Below are positions 9,225 through 18,451 of a stretch of DNA of 64,000 nucleotides, in pieces. The DNA comes from CAYOSF01 sp964406605. GTDB taxonomy: Bacteria > Chloroflexota > Dehalococcoidia > DSTF01 > RBG-16-68-14. Both the position numbers and the translations under genes were made by a program. The notes under the pieces were generated by a model that saw nothing but the letters and a program-made list of their open reading frames with translations, was not told where the DNA came from and did no database searches. Numbering within the stretch: the stretch's first letter is position 1; every line of letters begins with the position of its first letter. The DNA is taken from contig CAYOSF010000010.1 in assembly GCA_964406605.1 (NCBI GenBank), positions 148,795 to 212,794 on the forward strand. The letters are read 5' to 3'.

Positions 9225-11387
9225 ATGTCTGCATGGAAGAGATTCGCGCTCCGGTCGCGACGAACGGCCCTCGTTCTGAGCGTCATGGCGTTCGCGGCAG
9301 TAGCCGTGCTTCCCTGGCCGACGGCCGAGCCGACCGGCGCGACGGGCAACACCATCACCCAGTTGGACCAGGCTGGCGCTTTCGAAGGGTCCGGCTCGCT
9401 CGTTCTGGACTCAAGCGGCAACCCGGTGATCAGCTTCTACCGCGGGGGAGATCGGGACCTCGTGGTGGTGCACTGCAACGACCCCAACTGCGAAGGTGAC
9501 GACGAGAGCATCGTCACACCCGATACGGGCGACGTAGGCACGTTCACCTCGCTCAAGCTGGATTCAAGCGGCAACCCGGTCGTCAGCTACTACGACAAGG
9601 CCGGCCGCGACCTGAAGGTGCTGCACTGCGGCACTGCCAACTGTACATCAGGCAACAGCATGACCTCGCCCGACACGAGCGGTATCGTGGGCCAGTACAC
9701 TTCGCTGGAGTTGGACTCAAGCGGCAACCCGGTGGTGAGCTACTGCGGCAACACTCAACTGAAGGTCATGCACTGCAACGACCCAAACTGTGCGGGCGGC
9801 GACGAGAGCATCAACTCGACCGACTCAGGCTTCGACTTCGGGTACACGTCGCTGGAGCTGGATGCAAGCGGCTACCCGGTCGTCAGCTACTGCCAGTTCG
9901 GGGGAGGTCTGTGCAACGACCTGAAGGTGCTTCGCTGCAACGACCCGAACTGCGCGGGCGGCGACGAAAGCATCGCCTCGCCCGACACGGAGGGCGATGT
10001 CGGCTACTATACCTCGCTGGAGCTGGACGGAAGCGGCTATCCGATCGTGAGCTACCACGACTTCACCAACCACGACCTGAAGATGCTGCACTGCGGCAAC
10101 GCCAACTGCACGTCGGGCAACAGCCTCACCTCGCCTCACACCGACGACAACGTCGGTGGAGACACCTCGCTGGAGTTGGACTCAAGCGGCAACCCGGTGG
10201 TCAGCTACCACCACATAGGCTACGGCGACCTCATGGTGATGCACTGCAATGACCTCGACTGCTCGGGCGGCGACGAGAGCTTCGCCTGGCCCGACACGCC
10301 CGGCTGGGTGGGGTCGTATACATCGCTGGCGCTGGACTCAAGCGGCAACCCGGTGGTCAGCTACCGCAACGACACCGGCCACGCCCTCAGGGTGCTGCAT
10401 TGCAGCGACCCCAATTGCGCCGGCGTCAAGATCACACCGACCTCCACACCAACGCCCACGCCAACCTACACGGCCACACCGACGGACACGCCCACGCCCA
10501 CCGATACCCCCACGCCAACGGCCACGGCCACGCCCACCGATACCCCCACGCCAACGGCCACGGCCACGCCCACAAACACGCCGACCAACACGCATACACC
10601 TACCGTGACCAGCTCGCCAACCCCAACCCCAACTCCAAATACTCCTGTCGGGGCGCCGGTAGAGGTGCCGCTGGGCGTCGGGGTTACGGTCACCTTTGAC
10701 GAGGTGACACAGGCTGGCAATACGACGCTGACAACGAGTGAGCCGGGACCGCCACCGCCGCAGGGTTTCCGCTTGGGCTCTCCGCCAACGTACTACGACA
10801 TCTCCACCACAGCAACCTACACAGGAAGCATCGAGGTCTGCATTGACTACGACGATTCTGCCTTCGCACCCGGCGTCGAAAAAAGCCTGCGGCTCTTTCA
10901 TCGCGAAGACTCTGCTTGGGTGGACGTGACCACCTTCCTGGACACGGACATCAACCGGATCTGTGGCAGGGTCACCGACCTGTCCTTGTTCGTCCCGGCC
11001 GAACTGATACCGGGAGAGGACTTCGATGGTGACGGATGCCCGAATGAGGAGGAGTTGGGTGACGACGGGCGAGCGGGCGGGCGCCGCGACCCGCTCAACC
11101 CGTGGGACTACTTCAACCCGACAAACGACGGGCTGAACCGCATTGATGACGTGCTGGCCGTGGTGGACCACTACTTTCTCCGCGAGGGCGAGCCGGGCTA
11201 CGAGAGCGGCAAGTACGACCGGAGCTATCTGGGGCCGAACGATTGGAACCTGGGTCCGCCGGACGGGCAGGTGCTGGTGGACGACGTTGTGCACGCGGTG
11301 AAGCAGTACTTCCACGACTGCGGGACAGGGATCGTGAAGCCGACGCCCACAGCGCCGCTGGCACCCAACGCGACGCCACTGCGGTAG
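9225..11387 (+). CDS. Secreted repeat protein with Thr/Pro linker and EF-hand/dockerin-like C-terminus
   Basis: This is a 720-residue exported protein. An N-terminal signal (SRRTALVLSVMAFAAVAV) is followed by seven modules of about 50 residues. Each carries a strand such as LELDSSGNPVVSY and a cysteine pair, HCNDPNC or a variant, suggesting a beta-propeller-like fold with one disulfide per module. A Thr/Pro-rich linker (about residues 405-475), a beta-sandwich segment and a C-terminus with calcium-type loops (DFDGDGCPNEEE; INRIDDVLAVVDHY) follow. The ATG follows AGAGAGGTGAAC. It probably acts outside the cell in adhesion or ligand binding; no catalytic motif is visible. Confidence 0.75.
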   Translation: MSAWKRFALRSRRTALVLSVMAFAAVAVLPWPTAEPTGATGNTITQLDQAGAFEGSGSLVLDSSGNPVISFYRGGDRDLVVVHCNDPNCEGDDESIVTPDTGDVGTFTSLKLDSSGNPVVSYYDKAGRDLKVLHCGTANCTSGNSMTSPDTSGIVGQYTSLELDSSGNPVVSYCGNTQLKVMHCNDPNCAGGDESINSTDSGFDFGYTSLELDASGYPVVSYCQFGGGLCNDLKVLRCNDPNCAGGDESIASPDTEGDVGYYTSLELDGSGYPIVSYHDFTNHDLKMLHCGNANCTSGNSLTSPHTDDNVGGDTSLELDSSGNPVVSYHHIGYGDLMVMHCNDLDCSGGDESFAWPDTPGWVGSYTSLALDSSGNPVVSYRNDTGHALRVLHCSDPNCAGVKITPTSTPTPTPTYTATPTDTPTPTDTPTPTATATPTDTPTPTATATPTNTPTNTHTPTVTSSPTPTPTPNTPVGAPVEVPLGVGVTVTFDEVTQAGNTTLTTSEPGPPPPQGFRLGSPPTYYDISTTATYTGSIEVCIDYDDSAFAPGVEKSLRLFHREDSAWVDVTTFLDTDINRICGRVTDLSLFVPAELIPGEDFDGDGCPNEEELGDDGRAGGRRDPLNPWDYFNPTNDGLNRIDDVLAVVDHYFLREGEPGYESGKYDRSYLGPNDWNLGPPDGQVLVDDVVHAVKQYFHDCGTGIVKPTPTAPLAPNATPLR
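10434..10641 (+). repeat. Thr/Pro linker microrepeats
   Basis: In-frame repeats of ACN/CCN codons encode a (TPT)n-type linker. They include two adjacent copies of a roughly 36-bp unit (gatacccccacgccaacggc and following bases). Such linkers separate domains in secreted proteins and are prone to slippage. Confidence 0.8.
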
Positions 11388-11403
11388 GTCACGCCCGGCG
11401 CTT

Positions 11404-11421
11404 CACTATCGGCAGATAGTG
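11404..11421. promoter_or_regulatory. Perfect 7-bp hairpin (CACTATC-GGCA-GATAGTG)
   Basis: This inverted repeat lies 17 bp after the stop of the secreted repeat protein and before the convergent SDR. It has no T-run, so it may be an operator-like palindrome or a weak bidirectional terminator. Confidence 0.35.
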
Positions 11422-11454
11422 TGGCTTCGTGGAGCGGGCGAACGCCTCTGGACC

Positions 11455-12294
11455 CTAGTCCCAGAAGTCTAGCGTTGTCCGCATCGCCTTCTCGAAATCC
11501 TCGTCGGACATCTGTTTGTGCAGTCCGCCCAGCAACTCGGCGTCCTGACCGACGAGGTAGCGCCGACTCGGCTGCTCCGCGGCCGCTGCGTCGACAATCA
11601 CGTCCGCTACTACTTGCGCGTCGGCCAGTTCGCCACCTCCAGGCAGTTTGAGACGCGCCTCCGCAAATCGTTTCTCCAGTTCAGCGTAGGGCGATCTCTC
11701 TGTGAACCGTCGAGCTGGCCCCGAGTTGTTGGACATCTCCGTCTCGAAATCGCCCGGCTCTATCATCACAACCCGGATTCCGAACGGGTGCAATTCGTAG
11801 TACAGCGCGTCGGCCAGCGCCTCGACAGCGTGCTTGCTGGCGGAGTAGATGCCCGAGAATGGCGCCGTCACCTTTCCCGCCAGGGAGCCGACGATGATGA
11901 TGGTGCCGTCCTGCTGGGCGCGCATCTGCGGCAACACGGCCCGCGTCGTCCGGATCACGCCGAAGACGTTTGTCTCGAAGACTGCCGCCACCTCGTCATC
12001 ATCGAAGTCCTCAACGGGACCCCCCGTGCCGATGCCGGCGTTGTTCACCAGCACATCAATCCGCTCTGCTCGTCTGACAACCTCCGCAACCGCACCCTCG
12101 ACTGACCCGCCGTCGTTCACGTCCAGCTGCAGCACCTCCACTGAAACGCCTGCCGCCTTCGCCTCCTCACGGAGAGGGCCGTCCTTCCCGGTATTCCGCA
12201 TCGTCGCGAAGACCGTGTTGCCGCGCCGGGCGAACTCCAGCGCTGTTAGCTTCCCGATTCCTGAACTGCAGCCCGTAACCACTACGACAGACAT
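11455..12294 (-). CDS. Short-chain dehydrogenase/reductase
   Basis: This is a 279-residue classical SDR, a NAD(P)-dependent oxidoreductase of unknown substrate. The cofactor loop TGCSSGIG lies near residues 7-14, the NNAG motif is present, and the catalytic YSASK supplies Tyr and Lys. The ATG at 12292-12294 has a GAGGAGG site 6 bp upstream; a longer frame upstream has none. It resembles the bacterial 17-beta-HSD-like SDRs that act alone, and the neighbours give no pathway. Confidence 0.9.
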   Translation of the reverse strand: MSVVVVTGCSSGIGKLTALEFARRGNTVFATMRNTGKDGPLREEAKAAGVSVEVLQLDVNDGGSVEGAVAEVVRRAERIDVLVNNAGIGTGGPVEDFDDDEVAAVFETNVFGVIRTTRAVLPQMRAQQDGTIIIVGSLAGKVTAPFSGIYSASKHAVEALADALYYELHPFGIRVVMIEPGDFETEMSNNSGPARRFTERSPYAELEKRFAEARLKLPGGGELADAQVVADVIVDAAAAEQPSRRYLVGQDAELLGGLHKQMSDEDFEKAMRTTLDFWD

Positions 12295-12424
12295 TCGATC
12301 CTCCTCGCTGTCCCTTGGCGGACCGCCCTGCGCCGACAAAGTGACCCACGAGGATTGTACCCGAGTAGCCAACGCGGCAGGCGGACAGCTGCCATTTGCA
12401 CGATGTAGAGATGGTGCGAGGTGG

Positions 12425-12479
12425 GTGCAGCCTCATCCTGCAGTTCACGGCGGGCTTGATACCCTTCCTGCCCCCGTAG
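12425..12479 (+). pseudogene. Dockerin-like C-terminal remnant
   Basis: The stretch from about 12432 reads LILQFTAGLIPFLPP then TAG, the signature ending of the dockerin-like proteins elsewhere in this window. Just upstream the frame is broken by a single missing base in what would be DAALILQ. No start or signal peptide exists. It is a decayed tail of a lost dockerin-bearing gene. Confidence 0.75.
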
Positions 12480-12526
12480 CAGAGTGGCTCGCTTCCCAAA
12501 CAGAGCGTCGCGCGTTCGAGGAGAGG

Positions 12527-14104
12527 CTACGGCGGCTCGGTGAAGAAGTAGGGGCCTTCCATGCCGGCGATGCATGAGCTGTCGGGCGGCACGGCGGGAT
12601 CGTTGAGGAAGGCGAGCGTCATCTCGAGCGGGCAGAGGTCGGCGATACTGACGCCGTGGCCGACGCCCGGGAAGGTGAAGAAGTAGCTGCGCGAGAGGTC
12701 CTGCGCGACCTGTTCGCCCCAATGCGGCGGCGTGATCGGGTCGTACTCGCCGGCGAGAACGAGCGTTGGGATGTCGCTCGCGACTGGTTGGTTCTCGATC
12801 GGGTCCGCGGGCGGGACGTTCCACAGCTCGCAGATGTCGATGATCGGCGCGGCATCAAAGCCGTAACGGATCCTGGGGTAGGCCTCGAGCGATGCTAGGT
12901 ACGCGTCTTCGGAGCTGAAGGGGAACTCCTCGCGGCACTCTACTGAGTAGTGCATGCCCGTGCTGGTCGTTTCGTGCGTGAAGAAGAGGTCTCCGAGGAG
13001 CGGTGTGAGCACCTCCGTGTCCCCGTTGTAGGCCGTGTAGATCACGGCTGGCAAGAACGGAATGCTGCCGGTGGAGTACATCTCGGAGAAGAACGAATCT
13101 ATGAAGAGGTCGCCGCTCATCTTGGCTGGGATCGTCTTGTCCATCGCGAACTGGTAAGCCTCGAGATCGGCCGGCGTATCGTTCAAGCGATCGACGAGCT
13201 CGAAGAAGACGCGCTCCAGGTCTGGGTACGCCGCGTTGCAAGCGGGGTCCGCGGCGCACCCGGCGAAGAGCGCACTAAAGGCACGGTCGGCGTTCGGCAG
13301 CATCTCGCCGTACAGGTCCGCCTGTGGTGGATAGCTCGAGTCAAGGATCACGCTGCGAATGCCCTGCGGATAGTCGCGCATTATCGTGAGGGCAAGACGC
13401 GTGCCGTAGGAGATACCGTAGAGGTTCCACTCCTCGATGCCGAGCGCTTGGCGCAGGTCGTTCAGATCGGCTGCGCTCTCGGCGCTGTTGTAACCGGAGA
13501 GGTCCGCACCGGAGGCCTCCAAGTCTCGCCTACAGGCCGTCAACGACGCGGTGATGAGGGACTGGAGTTGCTCCCTGCGGACATCGCGCTCCATCCACTG
13601 GAGGATCGCGCTCTTGAATTGCGGGCAGTCGAGCGCCGGCTGCGACTCGCCGACGCCGCGCTGGTCGAACAGTACAACGTCGCGGTCGGCGACGAATGGG
13701 CCGAAGAAGCTGTCGAACGAGAGCTTCATCGTCTCTAGCGTGCTGGCTCCCGGCCCGCCTTCGAGATAGACCATCGGGTCGGGCCGCGGATCGGGGTTGT
13801 TGCTCTTCGCCACGGCCACCGCGATGACGATGTCACGGCTGTTGGGGTCGGCGCGGTTCTCCGGGACCGTAAGCTGGCCGCATTCGGTGATGCGCCCGAT
13901 CGGCACTTCGTACGGGCAGGCGATGCGCTCGTAGCGCTCCTCGGGCGAGAGCTGTGGCCTGGCCGTGGGCGTAGGCGGCCTCGCCGTGGCCGCTGATGAC
14001 TGCGGCGGCGTCGAATTCGAGGTTGACAGGCATGCACCGGCGAGTAGCGCCAGCACAGCGAGTCCTGCGGCATGGATGGGACCCGAGAGACGTGGGTTCG
14101 CCAT
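12527..14104 (-). CDS. TAP-like alpha/beta hydrolase lipoprotein (S33 peptidase family)
   Basis: This 525-residue lipoprotein resembles tripeptidyl aminopeptidases (MEROPS S33, with a C-terminal TAP-like domain). It has a signal peptide with lipobox LLAGAC near the N-terminus. The nucleophile motif GISYG is centred on Ser232, the acid lies in GEYDPITPP and the histidine in GVGHGV. The oxyanion region EGGPGAS is also present. The ATG at 14102-14104 follows AGGAGGG. It probably trims peptides or hydrolyses small esters outside the membrane. Confidence 0.88.
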   Translation of the reverse strand: MANPRLSGPIHAAGLAVLALLAGACLSTSNSTPPQSSAATARPPTPTARPQLSPEERYERIACPYEVPIGRITECGQLTVPENRADPNSRDIVIAVAVAKSNNPDPRPDPMVYLEGGPGASTLETMKLSFDSFFGPFVADRDVVLFDQRGVGESQPALDCPQFKSAILQWMERDVRREQLQSLITASLTACRRDLEASGADLSGYNSAESAADLNDLRQALGIEEWNLYGISYGTRLALTIMRDYPQGIRSVILDSSYPPQADLYGEMLPNADRAFSALFAGCAADPACNAAYPDLERVFFELVDRLNDTPADLEAYQFAMDKTIPAKMSGDLFIDSFFSEMYSTGSIPFLPAVIYTAYNGDTEVLTPLLGDLFFTHETTSTGMHYSVECREEFPFSSEDAYLASLEAYPRIRYGFDAAPIIDICELWNVPPADPIENQPVASDIPTLVLAGEYDPITPPHWGEQVAQDLSRSYFFTFPGVGHGVSIADLCPLEMTLAFLNDPAVPPDSSCIAGMEGPYFFTEPP

Positions 14105-14276
14105 GCGGCCCTCCTGACATAAGAATCGGTTGGGTGACGGCAAGCTGGAGGGCTCAGGATGTGTGGCCGCGCAGGTCACGTTGTGCGCGAGCTCGCTACG
14201 GGGGCCTCACTCTTGTGGAAGCCTGGTCAGAGATGAAGGCTTGCATGGTGCAGCATGCCCTGCAAGGGAGATATCG
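14105..14276. other. Intergenic, no feature seen
   Basis: This is the divergent leader between the TAP-like gene and the enoyl-CoA hydratase remnant. No gene or clear regulatory motif is visible. Confidence 0.3.
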
Positions 14277-14420
14277 ATGATTGAGCACACGGGGGACGGC
14301 CCAGTGCACGTCTTCACCATGCAGAATGAGCGGAACCTGATCCGCCTGCCGTTCCTGGCGCATCTGCTCGAGGCGGAGAGTGAAGGCGATTCGGCCCCCG
14401 TCCTGGTGCTCCGCGCTTCG
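14277..14420 (+). pseudogene. Enoyl-CoA hydratase N-terminal fragment
   Basis: The frame from the ATG reads MIEHTGDGPVHVFTMQNERN, then segments resembling FLAHLLEAESEG and APVLVLR. This is the typical first strand pair and helix of crotonase-fold proteins. Recognisable homology stops there and the rest of the roughly 250-residue family is absent, so this is a 5' remnant. The upstream AAGGGAG could have been its ribosome site. Confidence 0.5.
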
Positions 14421-14691
14421 CACGAACCACGGGACCGCCCCCAGCGCCGCGTCCATGGCATCGCCCCTCGGCGGGCCTCGGCGAAGGTTGGCCGTCTGCC
14501 GGCAAACTACGGGCCCGGAACGACAAACGCGTGAGCCCCAGTGCGCCCCGGACGGTAGAATGAGTCCGCGAGATCTTGGTGACACCGTTACCGCCTCAAG
14601 ACGTCGGAGGCGAGTTACAGTGCGCGAAGCGTTGGAGTCGCATACCAACGCGGGGCGAAAGCGTCGCCGGCCGCAGAAGGATCGCTCCAGT

Positions 14692-15753
14692 ATGACACAG
14701 CCCCCAAAGGTGGCCGCCCGGCGCCGGTGGCCGATCAGTGCTTTCGTGTGGCTGGCCCTGCTCGTTGCGGTCAGCGCTTTGGTGTTCACCAACGTGGGCG
14801 AACTGCGGAAGATCGCCGGCGCACTCGCGGACGCACGCTGGCAGGCCGTCGTACTCGCTGCAGCTGTCGAATTGCTCTTTCTCGTGAACTTGGGCTTCTT
14901 CTATGCGAACACGTTTCGCGCAAGCGGCATCTCCGCCGGCGCGGGCCGCTACGTCCTCCTCTCCTCCGCTTCCAACTTCGTTAACCTGGTCTCCAAGACG
15001 GGGGGCCTCGGCGGCATCGCGCTCTTTCTTGAGGAGGGACGGCGCAGGCGCGAGCCGGCCGCGCGCGTCACCGCCGCTTACATGACGGTCTACGCGTTGG
15101 GCTACGGGGCGTACGTCCTGACGCTCGCCGTTGCGCTCGGATTGTTGTACTTGCGGGGCTCCCTCCAGCCCGTGGAGCTCGTCGCGTCGGGAATCATGCT
15201 GACGCTTATCATAGGCATCGCTGTTGGCGTAGCGATGAGTCTGCGAAACCGGGCGCTACTGGAGCGCCTCTTCATGGTGGCTTCACGCCCCCCCAATGTC
15301 CTCGCGCGGCTTCTGGGCCGCCGGCCGTTCGTTGAGCGACCCTCCGCCCGGCGTGCCGCCGCCGAGCTCTACGATGCCATCATGCATATCCGGCGCCGGC
15401 CTGGGAGGTTCGTCCTCCCGGCCGGGCATGCCCTTGCGGTGGAACTGTTGAGCGCGTTCCTGCTGTACACGGTTGCCCGGGCCTTTCATGGGAACTTGGG
15501 CTTCGAGGCCGCGCTGGCCGCCTACGCCATCTCACTCCTCTTCTCCATGATCGCGATCACGCCATCGGGCCTTGGGTTCGTTGAGACGTCACTGAGCGTC
15601 CTCTTGATCTCGTTCGGCATGCCCAGACAAGACGCGATAGCCACGGCCCTTGGCTATCGCCTGTTCGAGTTTTGGCTCCCGGTCTTGCTCGGCGCGATCA
15701 GCCTTTGGTGGGTGCGTCGCGGCTTCGGCCGGTCGGAGGGCCCCACGGCGTGA
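14692..15753 (+). CDS. Lysylphosphatidylglycerol synthetase-type flippase domain protein (MprF N-domain/UPF0104)
   Basis: This 353-residue integral membrane protein has about eight hydrophobic helices and matches the LPG_synthase_TM/UPF0104 family. The family flips aminoacylated phospholipids or acts as a lipid permease. Characteristic elements are the SNFVNLVSKTGGLGG segment and the late ITPSGLGFVE motif. The ATG is preceded by AAGGATCG. Its stop overlaps the GTG of the next gene by 4 bp, and the partner carries the synthase domain, so the pair looks like MprF split into two polypeptides. Confidence 0.85.
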   Translation: MTQPPKVAARRRWPISAFVWLALLVAVSALVFTNVGELRKIAGALADARWQAVVLAAAVELLFLVNLGFFYANTFRASGISAGAGRYVLLSSASNFVNLVSKTGGLGGIALFLEEGRRRREPAARVTAAYMTVYALGYGAYVLTLAVALGLLYLRGSLQPVELVASGIMLTLIIGIAVGVAMSLRNRALLERLFMVASRPPNVLARLLGRRPFVERPSARRAAAELYDAIMHIRRRPGRFVLPAGHALAVELLSAFLLYTVARAFHGNLGFEAALAAYAISLLFSMIAITPSGLGFVETSLSVLLISFGMPRQDAIATALGYRLFEFWLPVLLGAISLWWVRRGFGRSEGPTA

Positions 15754-17447
15754 GGCGGGCGCCCCGGCCCACCCTTGAACGCCACGCGATCGCCGTGGGA
15801 GCGGTGCTGCTCGCCACGTATGACGTCGTCCTCACCATGCTGCCGGCGCCGCTGGCCGGCGTGGGCCAGATCCGACACGTCGTGCCAAGGGATGCGGTCA
15901 ATGGGAGCCGCTTCGTTCTCTTGGTGCTCGGGATGCTGCTGTTTCAGTCGGCACCCGGTCTCTGGCATGGGAAACGCTTCGCCTGGGCGATGGCGCTCGC
16001 GTGCTGCGCCGGATCCGCGTTTGCCCACCCGTTCAAGCACCTTGACTTGTGGGGTACGAGCGCGAGCATGCTGTTGGCGGGCGTGCTAATCGGCGCCAGG
16101 GCGCAGTTTCCCGCGCGCAGCGACCCACCGACAGCGCTGCGCGGCGTGCTCACGCTGGTCGTGGGGCTCGCCGCCGTCTTCGTGTACAGCACGGCCGGCC
16201 TCTACCTTCTGGACCCGGACTTCCGGCACCCCGTGCCGCTGGGCTCGGCGCTCCGCGACAGCTTCACGCTGCTGTTCATTGTCCCCGCCGCCACGGCCGA
16301 GCCGGCTACTCACCACGGCGTCTGGTTCATCGACTCCGTCCGCGCCGGGGTTCTGCTCGTGCTGGCGCTCGGGTTGGCGCAGTTGCTGCGCCCGGTCATC
16401 GACCGAACGCGCATCCACCCCGCGGAGCGTGGGCGGGTCCGCAAGCTACTGGAGCGGTACGGTGACTCGTCCATCGCGTTCTTCGCGCTGTTGCCGGACA
16501 AGACCTACTTCTTCGCCGAACGGGGCGATGCGGTCCTGGCATTCAAAGCCGTTGGTGGAAACGCCGTCGTTATGGGCGACCCCATAGGAGACGAAGCAGC
16601 CCTCTCCAATCTTGTCGAGTCCTTTCAGGAGCACTGTGAGCTGAACGGCTGGGCCGTGGCCTTCCATCAGGCGACGCCCAGGTACCTGGAGGAGTATCGC
16701 AGGCACAGGCTCGCTGCCTTGAAGATCGGGGAGGAAGGCACCGTGCGCGTCCAGGAATTCAGCCTGGCCGGCCACGCGATGAAACAGCTTCGTTCGCGGA
16801 TGAACCACTTTGAGCGGGAAGGGTTTCAGGCCGAGGTCCTGGCGCCGCCCCATTCGCCCGCGCTGATCGTGGCCCTGCGTGAGATCTCGGATGAATGGCT
16901 CGCGCGGGGCGGCCATCGCGAACGGACATTCACGCTGGGCTACTTCGATGAAGCGCTCCTGCAAACATGCGAGATCATGGTTGCGAGAACGCCTGGCGGC
17001 TCGCCTGTCGGCTTCGCGAATATCATCCCTTCCTACCGATCGCGGACGGCCAACTTCGACATGGTGCGCTATCGCCGGGAGCCGGGCGGCGTGGCGGACT
17101 TTCTCTACGTGTCCTTGATCCGTCATTTTCGGCGGCTGGGATACGCCGGGATGAACCTCGGGCTCGCGCCGTTCAGCGGGATCACCAAGGGCGGCGTTTC
17201 GTCGCCGGCGGAACGCGCGATGCGCCTCCTCTACGAGCGCGGTGACTTCCTCTTTCGCTACAAAGGGCTGCGTGAGTTCAAAGAGAAGTTTGCGCCGGCC
17301 TGGGAGCCGCGCTACCTGGTCTACGGGAGCGATCTTCAGCTCCCGGGCATCGCGCTCGCCGTCGCACGGGCCGGCGAGCTGGGCGGCCGGGGACGGCACG
17401 GCGCCCCCTTGGCTACGCTCATAGCACGTGTTCGAGGGATGGGGTAA
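15750..17447 (+). CDS. Phosphatidylglycerol lysyltransferase domain protein (MprF C-domain, DUF2156)
   Basis: This is a 565-residue protein. The first about 230 residues form a bundle of membrane helices, and the rest is the tandem-GNAT LPG_synthase_C domain (DUF2156) that transfers an aminoacyl group from tRNA to phosphatidylglycerol. The family landmarks are visible: LERYGDSSIAFFAL, FFAERGDAVLAFKAVGG, and later GGVADFLYVSLIRHFR with MNLGLAPFSG. The GTG start overlaps the flippase stop (GTGA), which implies translational coupling. Together the pair would alter envelope charge and resistance to cationic peptides; the amino acid cannot be predicted. Confidence 0.87.
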   Translation: MRRAPRPTLERHAIAVGAVLLATYDVVLTMLPAPLAGVGQIRHVVPRDAVNGSRFVLLVLGMLLFQSAPGLWHGKRFAWAMALACCAGSAFAHPFKHLDLWGTSASMLLAGVLIGARAQFPARSDPPTALRGVLTLVVGLAAVFVYSTAGLYLLDPDFRHPVPLGSALRDSFTLLFIVPAATAEPATHHGVWFIDSVRAGVLLVLALGLAQLLRPVIDRTRIHPAERGRVRKLLERYGDSSIAFFALLPDKTYFFAERGDAVLAFKAVGGNAVVMGDPIGDEAALSNLVESFQEHCELNGWAVAFHQATPRYLEEYRRHRLAALKIGEEGTVRVQEFSLAGHAMKQLRSRMNHFEREGFQAEVLAPPHSPALIVALREISDEWLARGGHRERTFTLGYFDEALLQTCEIMVARTPGGSPVGFANIIPSYRSRTANFDMVRYRREPGGVADFLYVSLIRHFRRLGYAGMNLGLAPFSGITKGGVSSPAERAMRLLYERGDFLFRYKGLREFKEKFAPAWEPRYLVYGSDLQLPGIALAVARAGELGGRGRHGAPLATLIARVRGMG

Positions 17448-18142
17448 TGGACGCGGCGATGTCAGCCCGGAGAGAGGGGCGCGCGAGAGCGGTACTCAGA
17501 TCGCTGCCGTGTAGGTTCCGCAGCAGCATCACGATTACTGCTGCCGTCGTGGTGATTGGCATCTTGACCGGGACCGTCTTCCGAAGCAACCACCACTCGA
17601 TCATTGGCGTCGTCGGACTGGACCTGCAGGCGCTGAAGGCCGGCCGGGTCTGGTTCATACCGGTGGCAACGCTGATTCCCGCGCAGCCCGGCATCAAGTG
17701 GCACCTGGCCCTTTTCGTCCTGGTCGCCGTTGGTTTGCTGGAATATGTCGCAGGCAGCTTGCGCGCCGTCGTCACGTTCTTTCTCTCCGACTGGCTTGGC
17801 TCGCCGTTGACGATCTTGGCCCTCTGGGGGTTGGCGACGGCGGGTTCGTCCACGGCGGAGCGACTCGTTCACAACCCGGACACCGGCCCGTCGGCGGCGG
17901 CCTTCGGCGCATCGGTGGCCGCGGCTATCGTCCTTTCCCCGCCCTTGCGTTGGGTGGCTCTCATCGGGCTCTCGGCGTTCCTGTCGAGCGCGTTCGCCTT
18001 TCAGCAACTGGATGTCGCGCTGGCCCACGCGATTGCGGCCGCCGTGGGCGCTGGGCTGACCGTTCTCTGGCGTCTCTGGGCACGGTCGAAGACTGGCAGC
18101 AAACAGCGCGCTACCCGCAGCGAGTCGGAATTCCCCCGATAG
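17447..18142 (+). CDS. Rhomboid-like membrane protein
   Basis: This is a 231-residue protein with about six membrane helices. The motif GPSAAAFG carries the serine of the rhomboid G-x-S loop, and a later helix has AHAIAAAVG with a candidate catalytic histidine. The usual GASG is altered, so activity is uncertain. The ATG overlaps the stop of the synthase gene by one base (TAATG), making it the third coupled gene of the MprF-type operon. Substrates could be membrane proteins tied to envelope modification, but that is inference. Confidence 0.7.
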   Translation: MDAAMSARREGRARAVLRSLPCRFRSSITITAAVVVIGILTGTVFRSNHHSIIGVVGLDLQALKAGRVWFIPVATLIPAQPGIKWHLALFVLVAVGLLEYVAGSLRAVVTFFLSDWLGSPLTILALWGLATAGSSTAERLVHNPDTGPSAAAFGASVAAAIVLSPPLRWVALIGLSAFLSSAFAFQQLDVALAHAIAAAVGAGLTVLWRLWARSKTGSKQRATRSESEFPR

Positions 18143-18451
18143 AAGTCTCGACAGTGCGCAGAGGTCGGGCCGGTCTCTCCCTGTGTCCCGGCGAACTCTT
18201 GTTCCCGCCTGCCTGAGCTCCAACGTGCCCGTGCTGCCCTCCAGCGCCCGCCGACGTCGCACATCCGCACCTGCACACACTTCCCAGTGAAGATACCGGC
18301 TGACGGCATGCGCCATTCGTGGAATGGTGTCCCGTCGTTCAGGATCGCGCGAGCGGCCATCCTCCGGTGACTGCGCCGACCGCCGCTCATTGACGGCCCG
18401 CGTGACCCGGCTCGTGTACAATGTGCCATCACGTGGACAGGAGGCAGTGCC
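18143..18451. other. Intergenic region upstream of trmO
   Basis: No gene was recognised. It contains the TACAAT candidate at 18417-18422. Confidence 0.35.
18417..18422 (+). promoter_or_regulatory. Possible -10 hexamer TACAAT before trmO
   Basis: The hexamer lies 30 bp before the GTG start. It is the same one seen before 2882 and 48246. A TTGACG lies upstream, but at an over-long spacing. Confidence 0.3.

Noticed and set aside
12470..12520. tRNA-like start (GCCCCCGTAGC...GCGTTCGAG)
   Set aside because: There is no proper anticodon arm or 3' acceptor strand, and the first bases are better explained as the end of the dockerin remnant (LPP and stop).
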